From contig JAZADL010000133.1 of assembly GCA_036123635.1 (NCBI GenBank), positions 1 to 15,239 of the forward strand: a DNA stretch of 15,239 bases. Reading direction: 5' to 3'. This DNA comes from UBA9410 sp036123635. GTDB taxonomy: Bacteria; Actinomycetota; Acidimicrobiia; Acidimicrobiales; MedAcidi-G1. This document shows, piece by piece, positions 1 to 4,849 of the stretch (position 1 is its first letter; each line of letters opens with the position of its first letter). The notes beneath the pieces are model-generated. The model was given only the letters and a program-made list of their open reading frames with translations, was not told where the DNA came from and ran no database searches. A program made the position numbers and the translations under genes.

Positions 1-1173
1 TCGCCCTACCACCGGGGCAAGCAAGCGGCCCGGGAGTCGGTGGTGACGGCTACCGCGACCTGGTCGGGACGGCCGGTGGCCTACGTGAACCTGGTGGGGG
101 GCCAGGACCAACTTGTGTTCGACGGCGGGTCGATGGTGGCCGACCCGGCAGGTCGCATCATCGGGCGCGGGCCCCGGTTCGAAGAGGCGGTCGTCCGCCT
201 CGACGTCGACGTCGACGAGGTGCCCGCTCCGTCTGACGGACTTCCGGTGGTCGACGTGTCGGATCCAGTCGACCGATCTGACCTCCTGGTGGTTCCTCCG
301 TTGGCCCCCCTCGACGAGGTGGGCGAGCTCTACGAAGCCCTGGTGCTGGCTACCCGTGACTACGTCCACAAGAGCGGCTTCAGCGACGTCTGCCTCGGTT
401 TGTCCGGCGGGGTGGACTCGGCGCTGGTAGCCACTGTCGCCGCCGACGCTCTGGGTTCGGATCGGGTGCATGCCGTACTGATGCCGTCCCGCCACTCCAG
501 CGAACACTCGGTGTCCGACGCCGAGGACCTGGTGTCTCGTCAGGGGCTCGATGACCTCACATTGTCCATCGAAGAGGCCCACCGGGCGTTTGGTGAGGTG
601 TTGGCCATCACACCGGAGGGTGAGCCGGTCGGCCTGACCGACGAGAACCTGCAGTCCCGGATCCGAGGCGTGCTGTTGATGGCCCGGGCCAACGCCAATG
701 GCTGGCTGGTTCTCTCCACCGGCAACAAAAGCGAGTCGGCCGTCGGCTACACCACTTTGTACGGCGACACAGCGGGAGCCTTCGCGGTGATCAAGGACGT
801 CACCAAGACCCGCGTCTACGAGCTCTGCCATTGGCGCAATGCCCAGGACCCAGCGGCAGATGGCCGGCCAGTGGTTCCAGAGGCCATTCTGGACAAGCCA
901 CCTTCAGCCGAACTGCGGCCCGACCAACGCGACGACCAGAGCCTGCCCCCCTATGACGTGCTGGACCCCGTTCTGGAGGCCTACATCGAGGGGAACCGGA
1001 CCCGGTCCGAGTTGGTGGCCGACGGTCACGACCCCGACCTCGTCGACCAGATCGTCGAACTGGTCGACGCCGCCGAGTACAAGCGCCGGCAGACCCCGCT
1101 AGGTCCGAAGGTCACCGTGAAGGGATTCGGGAGGGACCGCCGAATGCCCATCGTCAACCACTACCGAGGCTGA
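1..1173 (+). CDS. nadE: Glutamine-dependent NAD+ synthetase (5'-truncated by window edge)
   Basis: This enzyme makes NAD+ from deamido-NAD+, ATP and glutamine-derived ammonia, the last step of NAD synthesis in the cytosol. The reading frame is open from base 1, so the gene starts outside the window. The first residues (SPYHRGKQAARE) and YVNLVGGQDQLVFDGGS match the C-terminal half of the nitrilase-like glutaminase domain; its catalytic Cys would lie upstream and is not visible. The synthetase domain follows: the PP-loop SGGVDS is encoded at 403-420, STGNKSE at 718-738, then YGDTAGAFAVIKDV and KPPSAELRPDQ-DDQSLPPYDVLD, all typical of NadE. The gene ends at TGA 1171-1173. About 390 residues are present; bacterial two-domain NadE proteins are usually about 540-680 residues. 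The internal GTG at 40 is not a real start because homology continues upstream of it. Confidence 0.95.
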   Translation, partial: SPYHRGKQAARESVVTATATWSGRPVAYVNLVGGQDQLVFDGGSMVADPAGRIIGRGPRFEEAVVRLDVDVDEVPAPSDGLPVVDVSDPVDRSDLLVVPPLAPLDEVGELYEALVLATRDYVHKSGFSDVCLGLSGGVDSALVATVAADALGSDRVHAVLMPSRHSSEHSVSDAEDLVSRQGLDDLTLSIEEAHRAFGEVLAITPEGEPVGLTDENLQSRIRGVLLMARANANGWLVLSTGNKSESAVGYTTLYGDTAGAFAVIKDVTKTRVYELCHWRNAQDPAADGRPVVPEAILDKPPSAELRPDQRDDQSLPPYDVLDPVLEAYIEGNRTRSELVADGHDPDLVDQIVELVDAAEYKRRQTPLGPKVTVKGFGRDRRMPIVNHYRG

Positions 1174-1202
1174 GGGTTCGATGTGGATGAGAAACGACCG
1201 AC

Positions 1203-1229
1203 GGAATAGGTGACAGCTACGGGATGTTT
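1203..1229 (+). promoter_or_regulatory. Possible ECF-sigma promoter (GGAAT-N18-GTTT)
   Basis: GGAAT at 1203-1207 and GTTT at 1226-1229 are 18 nt apart. This fits the actinobacterial SigH/SigR/SigE-type pattern of GGAAT, 17-19 nt, GTT. It lies about 190 nt before the sigma factor gene. In mycobacteria, sigB is known to be transcribed by such ECF sigma factors, which makes the match attractive. The motif is short and could occur by chance. Confidence 0.3.
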
Positions 1230-1239
1230 CGCCATGATT

Positions 1240-1255
1240 CGTGACAATGGTCACG
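1240..1255. promoter_or_regulatory. Perfect inverted repeat, operator candidate
   Basis: CGTGAC-AATG-GTCACG is a perfect 6-bp inverted repeat with a 4-nt spacer. It sits just downstream of the ECF-like promoter and 8 nt upstream of the TTGTGG element of a second candidate promoter. It could bind a dimeric regulator. A hairpin role is less likely because no T-run follows. Confidence 0.35.
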
Positions 1256-1263
1256 TTTTCACG

Positions 1264-1291
1264 TTGTGGTCTGGAGGGCCGTAGATAGGGT
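1264..1291 (+). promoter_or_regulatory. Candidate housekeeping promoter for the sigma factor gene
   Basis: TTGTGG (1264-1269), a 16-nt spacer and TAGGGT (1286-1291) resemble a -35/-10 pair. The implied 5' leader is about 120 nt before the GTG at 1422. The -10 keeps the TANNNT core; the -35 is only a partial match. Confidence 0.3.
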
Positions 1292-1421
1292 GGCCGACGA
1301 TCGGGGGAGCGGGCCGATACGACCGGGTAGTTCCGGTCCGGCCGGTGGCTGATCGGACAGGGCGAAGGACTCGGGGAGTACCACCGGTGGTGGGGCTCCC
1401 CCGGCTGGAGGAGGTTCGAGG

Positions 1422-2360
1422 GTGGCCAAGGAGCGGATCGAACGAGACGAGGAAGACCTCGTCCGCCTGTACCTCACCGATATCGGTCAGTATCCGCTGC
1501 TGACTAAAGAGGGCGAGGTCCGCCTCGCCCAACAGATCGAGGCCGGGGTCGAGGCCCGGGCTGGGCTGGCCGACGGGGGAGATGACCTCGCACCGGCCCG
1601 CCGCCGTGAACTCAAGCGCAACCTGAAGCGTGGCGAGGACGCTGAGCGCACCTTCGTCCAGTCGAACCTGCGGCTGGTCGTTTCTATCGCCAAGAAATAC
1701 CAAGCCTCTGGGCTGCCGCTACTGGATCTCATCCAGGAGGGCAACCTGGGCCTGATGCACGCCGTCGAGAAGTTCGACTGGCGAAAGGGCTTTAAGTTCT
1801 CCACGTATGCCACCTGGTGGATCCGTCAGGCCATCACCCGGGGAATCGCCAACACTGGTCGGACGATCCGCCTGCCCGTGCATGCCGGTGACACCTTGGC
1901 CCGTCTCCAGAAGGCCCGGTCGCGGTTGGAGCTCAAGTTGGGCCGTCAGGCCACGCTGGCCGAGTTGGCCCTCGAGGTGGAAATGCCCGAGGACAAGGTG
2001 ACCGAGGCGCTGCGCTTCGCCGCAGAACCCCTGTCGCTCAGTGAGCCGCTCCGCGAGGACGGTGACGCCGAGTTGGGTGACGTGGTCGAGGACCGGGCGG
2101 CCGAGTCACCGTTCGAGGAGGCGGCCACATCCCTGCTTCCCGAGGAGATCAGTCGCCTGCTAGCTCCACTGGACTCCAGAGAACGCGAGATCTTGAAGTT
2201 GCGTTTTGGCCTGGACCGTGGCGAGCCCCGGACCCTCGAAGAGGTCGGGGAGCATTTCAACTTGACTCGGGAGCGAATTCGTCAGATCGAGGCCCGAGCC
2301 ATGTCCAAACTGCGACACCCAAGCAGCGACACCGGCGCCCGCGACCTGTTGGCTGTTTGA
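1422..2360 (+). CDS. Sigma-70 family RNA polymerase sigma factor (group 1/2, SigB/RpoD-like)
   Basis: This is a promoter-recognition subunit of RNA polymerase, 312 residues. Region 1.2 spans about residues 10-45 (DLVRLYLTDIGQYPLLT). Region 2 spans about 78-150 with NLRLVVSIAKKY, DLIQEGNLGLMHAVEKFD and FKFSTYATWWIRQAI. Region 3 spans about 155-235. Region 4 spans about 245-300 and ends in a helix-turn-helix, LTRERIRQIEARAMSKLRHP. All core regions are intact and there is no long region 1.1, so length and layout resemble mycobacterial SigB more than a long primary sigma factor. The tail (SSDTGARDLLAV) differs from the usual RpoD ending. The start is GTG 1422 because a strong GGAGGAGG site lies at 1407-1414, 7 nt upstream. 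It stands alone after nadE, and the upstream gap carries several candidate control sites. Whether it is the primary or an alternative sigma factor cannot be settled here. Confidence 0.93.
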   Translation: MAKERIERDEEDLVRLYLTDIGQYPLLTKEGEVRLAQQIEAGVEARAGLADGGDDLAPARRRELKRNLKRGEDAERTFVQSNLRLVVSIAKKYQASGLPLLDLIQEGNLGLMHAVEKFDWRKGFKFSTYATWWIRQAITRGIANTGRTIRLPVHAGDTLARLQKARSRLELKLGRQATLAELALEVEMPEDKVTEALRFAAEPLSLSEPLREDGDAELGDVVEDRAAESPFEEAATSLLPEEISRLLAPLDSREREILKLRFGLDRGEPRTLEEVGEHFNLTRERIRQIEARAMSKLRHPSSDTGARDLLAV

Positions 2361-2363
2361 CCC

Positions 2364-2399
2364 GTCGGTCGGGTTCCGGACGCCCCGCTGGCGACCGAT
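2364..2399. terminator. Possible terminator hairpin between sigma factor gene and selC
   Basis: GTCGGTCG (2364-2371) pairs with CGACCGAT (2392-2399), giving 8 bp with one G-T pair around a 20-nt loop. It begins just after the sigma factor stop codon and could serve both converging transcripts. No T-run follows on either strand. Confidence 0.3.
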
Positions 2400-2413
2400 C
2401 CGGATAATGAGAC

Positions 2414-2509
2414 TGGCGGAGGTGGACGGGAATCGAACCCGCCGGACGGGGATCGCCCGTCCCACCCGCTTTGAAGGCGGGGGAGCCCACCAGGTACTCA
2501 GACACCTCC
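2414..2509 (-). tRNA. selC: Selenocysteine tRNA, anticodon TCA
   Basis: A 96-nt tRNA gene on the minus strand, 5' end at 2509, with the 3' CCA encoded (2416-2414). The acceptor pairs 2509-2502 with 2425-2418: seven Watson-Crick pairs plus a T-C eighth position. The D arm is long, six positions (2499-2494 with 2488-2483, one A-G mismatch) around a 5-nt loop, as in tRNA-Sec. The anticodon stem CCCGC/GCGGG encloses CTTCAAA, so the anticodon is TCA (2474-2472). A long variable arm has a 7-bp stem (2462-2456 with 2450-2444). The T arm carries TTCGATT. A long acceptor/T stack, six-position D stem, large variable arm and UCA anticodon together define bacterial tRNA-Sec and exclude tRNA-Ser or tRNA-Leu. 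Its presence implies SelA, SelB, SelD and at least one selenoprotein elsewhere; none is visible here. Confidence 0.93.
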
Positions 2510-2516
2510 ACCGGTG

Positions 2517-2522
2517 ACGGTA
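2517..2522 (-). promoter_or_regulatory. Candidate -10 element of selC
   Basis: On the minus strand TACCGT ends 7 nt before the mature 5' end of the tRNA, which would place transcription start at or next to the tRNA itself. The -35 region 17 nt upstream (TGGCGA) is only a weak match. Confidence 0.35.
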
Positions 2523-2586
2523 CGGGTCATTGGTCCCAATCGCCACGTGGGGACGACCGGCCGTGCGATCGCGGGTCAGGTCGTCG

Positions 2587-2592
2587 TAGCAT
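2587..2592 (+). promoter_or_regulatory. Candidate -10 element before the small membrane ORF
   Basis: TAGCAT ends 7 nt before ATG 2600, as expected for a leaderless transcript. No convincing -35 was seen. Confidence 0.25.
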
Positions 2593-2599
2593 GCGGGGT

Positions 2600-2674
2600 A
2601 TGAAGAAGTTCCTAATGCTGGGAGCCCTGGCCGCTCTGGTGGCTGTGGCTGTACGGAAGGTCCGCTCGATCTAA
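2600..2674 (+). CDS. Tiny single-pass membrane peptide, 24 aa
   Basis: The ORF encodes MKKFLMLGALAALVAVAVRK followed by VRSI. Two lysines, one hydrophobic helix and a basic tail make a typical single-pass membrane peptide with the N-terminus inside. It resembles in general form the short Lys-Lys-Leu/hydrophobic/Arg-Lys membrane peptides common in actinobacteria, such as DLW-39-type proteins, but lacks a DLW tail. ATG 2600 is preferred; ATG 2591, three codons upstream, is an alternative. No good ribosome-binding site is present at either, but TAGCAT lies 7 nt before ATG 2600. Its TAA overlaps the stop codon of the convergent phosphatase gene by 3 nt. Function is unknown, and the ORF is short enough that chance cannot be excluded. 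Confidence 0.45.
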   Translation: MKKFLMLGALAALVAVAVRKVRSI

Positions 2675-3486
2675 CTTCGGCCGTTCGGTGCTGTCGGTCG
2701 ACTTCGACGAGACGGCTGACGGAGTCTTCGGACACCAGCTATTGCGCCCAGCAGCACCACCGCGGTGAGAGCGCTGACCGCGATCCAGTTCCGGTCAATC
2801 GGGATCCGGTCGCCCAGCGGTACCGGGTTTTCAAACTCGCGGATCGGCCAGCCCCGCTTCTCGGCCTCCCGGCGAAGTTCACGATCGGGGTTGACGGCTA
2901 CCGGGTGTCCAACCGCCTCGAGCATCGGGAGGTCGGTGGCCGAGTCCGAGTAAGCCCACGAACCCGCCAGATCGATCTCTCGGTCATGGGCCAGGCGTTC
3001 CATGGCGTCGGCCTTTCCCGGGCCCTGGGCGTAGAACTCGACCTCCCCCGTGTAGCGGCCTTCGGCGTCAACCATGGGAGTGGTGGCCACGAACTCGTCC
3101 ACTCCGAGGTGGTCGGCCAGCGGAGCCACGATCTCGATGGGCGAGGCCGACACCAGGATCAACAGCCGTCCCTCGGCCCGGTGGTGGGCGAACAGATCAA
3201 GGGCCTCGTCGTAGACGATGGGTTCGATCACCTGGGCCAGGTGGTCGTGGGCCAGACGCCGGAGCCCCTCCTGCTCCCAGCCGGCAGCCAGGCGGAGGGC
3301 GGTCCTCCGGGCCCGATCCATAGCCGACTCGTCGGCTCCGAAGAACCGGAAGAGGAGCTGTCCCCAGGCCGCCCGGAGGGCCATCGGAGCGCTCAGGTAA
3401 CCCGCCCGGTGCAGCGCGGGACCGTAGGCGGCCATGGAAGCCCGTGCGATGACCGTCTTGTCGAGGTCGAAGAAGGCCGCCTCCAC
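2671..3486 (-). CDS. HAD-superfamily IB hydrolase (SerB-like phosphatase) with C-terminal membrane helix
   Basis: A phosphatase-like protein of 271 residues. Near the N-terminus FFDLDKT gives motif I with nucleophile D7 and acid/base D9. Motif II is VSASP with S113, motif III is K158 in GPGKADAMERL, and motif IV is YSDSATDLPML with D181 and D185. The helical cap lies between motifs I and II (about 15-95). This is the HAD-IB layout, which includes phosphoserine phosphatase relatives, so a small phosphorylated metabolite is the likely substrate; which one cannot be told. The C-terminus adds a hydrophobic helix (about 234-252, WIAVSALTAVVLLGAIAGV) and a basic tail, so the enzyme is probably anchored to the inner face of the membrane. 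The start is GTG at 3486-3484, four codons before the FFDLDKT core; longer starts would run into the divergent gene. TAGGCT lies 7 nt upstream of the GTG, suggesting a leaderless message. Confidence 0.85.
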   Translation of the reverse strand: MEAAFFDLDKTVIARASMAAYGPALHRAGYLSAPMALRAAWGQLLFRFFGADESAMDRARRTALRLAAGWEQEGLRRLAHDHLAQVIEPIVYDEALDLFAHHRAEGRLLILVSASPIEIVAPLADHLGVDEFVATTPMVDAEGRYTGEVEFYAQGPGKADAMERLAHDREIDLAGSWAYSDSATDLPMLEAVGHPVAVNPDRELRREAEKRGWPIREFENPVPLGDRIPIDRNWIAVSALTAVVLLGAIAGVRRLRQPSRRSRPTAPNGRS

Positions 3487-3493
3487 GCCCTCG

Positions 3494-3499
3494 AGCCTA
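3494..3499 (-). promoter_or_regulatory. Candidate -10 element of the HAD phosphatase gene
   Basis: On the minus strand TAGGCT is followed by 7 nt and then GTG at 3486. This spacing would make the start codon coincide with the transcript 5' end. The GAGGG just before the GTG is too close to act as a normal ribosome-binding site. Confidence 0.35.
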
Positions 3500-3639
3500 G
3501 GTCGCCTTGGCGACGGGGCGGTGTGGTGCAGCCGGTCGCGGTGATTCTTTCCGACATGGTCCTGGCGGCCACGGTGGCCATCCGCTCCTTGGACTACCGC
3601 CGGGCCGGACAACGACGGCCCGACAGGCTGGGTGTCGTC

Positions 3640-3645
3640 TAGCGT
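3640..3645 (+). promoter_or_regulatory. Candidate -10 element of the anti-anti-sigma operon
   Basis: TAGCGT lies 39 nt before ATG 3685, leaving a leader of about 30 nt that contains a GGGAG ribosome-binding site at 3676-3680. No clear -35 was found. Confidence 0.25.
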
Positions 3646-3684
3646 TGGGTGTGTTCGGCGGCCGAAGAGGGGTGCGGGAGACCA

Positions 3685-4032
3685 ATGCGGCTCGACGTCC
3701 ATCGTTCCCCCCGCGACGACCGCGTCGTTCTCGTTCTGGTCGGCGAGTTGGACCTGGCCGGGGCGCCCCGACTCCGCCAGGCTGTGGTCGCCGAGGCGGC
3801 GTCCGGGGAGCGCCACGTGGTGCTGGACCTGACGGCGGTCGACTTCATTGATTCCACCGGGTTGGGGGTCGTGGTGGGGGCCCTGCGGAGGCTCCGGACC
3901 CACGACGGTGAACTGTCGGTGGTCTGCCCGGAGCCGCGTCTCCGGCGGGTCTTCGAAATGTGTGACCTGGACCGGGTGTTCACCCTCCACGGGTCGGTGG
4001 ATGAGGTGGCCTCCGCACGGGAGACGGCGTGA
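3685..4032 (+). CDS. STAS-domain anti-sigma factor antagonist (SpoIIAA/RsbV family)
   Basis: A single STAS domain of 115 residues, the normal size for the family. These proteins bind an anti-sigma kinase when unphosphorylated and release its sigma factor; the kinase inactivates them by phosphorylating one serine. Visible signatures are the N-terminal strand VVLVLVGELDLAGAP, the HVVLDLTAVDFIDSTGLG segment with phospho-acceptor S57, and a C-terminal helix region containing VFTLHGS. The start is ATG 3685, preceded by GGGAG at 3676-3680; GTG 3649 would add 12 residues without homology. The stop codon overlaps the GTG of the downstream kinase-like gene by 3 nt (4-nt shared ATG/TGA-type junction), so the two are almost certainly translated together as a switch pair. 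Confidence 0.92.
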   Translation: MRLDVHRSPRDDRVVLVLVGELDLAGAPRLRQAVVAEAASGERHVVLDLTAVDFIDSTGLGVVVGALRRLRTHDGELSVVCPEPRLRRVFEMCDLDRVFTLHGSVDEVASARETA

Positions 4033-4475
4033 CGCTCCGCAGGGCCCGCAGGGGTGTCGTGGAGTTGGTGGTGCCTGCTCGGGCCGAGTACCTGCAGCTG
4101 GTACGAGCCATCGTTGGCGCCACGGCGGGGCTCGAGCCGTCCATGGATCCGGGCCGGGTGGCAGACCTACGGCTCGTCGTGTCCGAAGCGGTGTCCAACG
4201 CCATCAAGGCCCAGGCATCGGTCGGAGTCGCCGATCCAATCCTCGTCCGGTGCGAGCCGTCAGGGGACCGGATCGTGGTAGAGGTAGCCGACCATGGGCC
4301 CGGCTTTGACGCCGGGTCTGTCCCGGATCTGCCACCCGTAGAGACGGCGGAACGGTTGGATCACGAGTCGGGGCTAGGCGTGTCGCTCATGCGGCGCCTA
4401 GCCGACGAAGCGATCGTGGAGAGCGGGCCGGGCGGCACCGTGGTGCGCCTTACCCTCGGATCACGGGGCCGCTGA
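4029..4475 (+). CDS. Anti-sigma factor / serine kinase-like ATPase (RsbW/SpoIIAB family)
   Basis: A GHKL-type ATPase of 148 residues, expected to bind a sigma factor and to phosphorylate the STAS partner encoded just upstream. The N box is VSEAVSNAI with E53 and N57, the G1 box is VADHGPGFD (D88, G90, G92), and the G2 box is GLGVSLMRRLADE (G115, G117); GTVVRLTL closes the domain. All ATP-binding motifs look intact. The start is GTG 4029, which overlaps the preceding stop. The target sigma factor is not shown by the sequence: the sigma gene at 1422-2360 is of the RpoD/SigB-mycobacterial type, not the SigF/Bacillus SigB type usually controlled this way, so pairing them would be guesswork. Confidence 0.9.
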   Translation: MTLRRARRGVVELVVPARAEYLQLVRAIVGATAGLEPSMDPGRVADLRLVVSEAVSNAIKAQASVGVADPILVRCEPSGDRIVVEVADHGPGFDAGSVPDLPPVETAERLDHESGLGVSLMRRLADEAIVESGPGGTVVRLTLGSRGR

Positions 4476-4849
4476 GCCAGATTCCTGCCCATCGCGGCGG
4501 CCGTTGTCGCAACCATGTCCCGTGGGATACCCGAGGACGACCACTACGGTGCCTCCGGTCGAAAGCCCACCGGACAGGACCCATGACAGCCAGGCGACCC
4601 GCACCAAGCCTCACGTGGTTGGGGGGAAACCGTCCCCCGCACGCGCCGTGGAACGCCCGATGATGCCGTTTCCCGGCATCGAGCCAGCCGGCAGAATCCT
4701 CCCGATCGCGGTCGCAGTGGTCGAGGTCCCGGTGCTGTCCGGCACCCGTCTCATCTGGCCGGAGGGGGTCTCTTTAGCAGTGGCCTCCGAAGGCTCGTTG
4801 GTGGAGGGTGCTTGACAACGCACGGCCTCACCGGCCAACAGTGGACGGC
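4476..4849. other. 374-bp spacer before topA, no supported gene
   Basis: No gene is supported here. A short G-run hairpin (4621-4626 with 4633-4638, six pairs including one G-T, loop of 6) may end the upstream operon. The 3' part contains a TTGACA box (4812-4817). A TTG-initiated frame at 4504-4815 has fairly GC-rich third positions in its second half but no recognisable protein, and was not called. Confidence 0.5.
4812..4842 (+). promoter_or_regulatory. Candidate topA promoter
   Basis: A perfect TTGACA (4812-4817), a long spacer of 19 nt and AACAGT (4837-4842) lie 7 nt before GTG 4850. The -35 is excellent; the -10 keeps only the A at position 2, A at 4 and T at 6. If correct, the transcript would start at or near the start codon. 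topA promoters in other bacteria respond to supercoiling; nothing here proves that. Confidence 0.35.

Noticed and set aside
194..222. GTCGAC-type short repeat in nadE
   Set aside because: It simply encodes alternating Asp-Val codons in the linker region between the two NadE domains; no repeat function is needed.
2414..2509. tRNA-Ser or tRNA-Leu with long variable arm
   Set aside because: The anticodon is TCA (UGA-reading) and the D stem is six positions long; both fit tRNA-Sec only.
2160..2735. Long minus-strand frame across selC
   Set aside because: It runs through the tRNA and antisense to the sigma factor's 3' end; its translation is low-complexity and unlike any protein.
2905..3642. Long plus-strand frame of 245 codons opposite the HAD phosphatase
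   Set aside because: It is the mirror of a gene with clear catalytic motifs, and high GC creates such antisense frames; its translation shows no family features.
1422..4475. Sigma factor and the RsbV/RsbW-like pair as one regulatory unit
   Set aside because: They are separated by selC and a phosphatase on the opposite strand, and the sigma factor is not of the type normally held by RsbW-like proteins.
4504..4815. Plus-strand frame of 103 codons in the gap before topA
   Set aside because: It starts with TTG, has no ribosome-binding site, is proline-rich at first and matches no family I recognise; only its second half has gene-like codon use. The overlapping minus-strand frame is no better.
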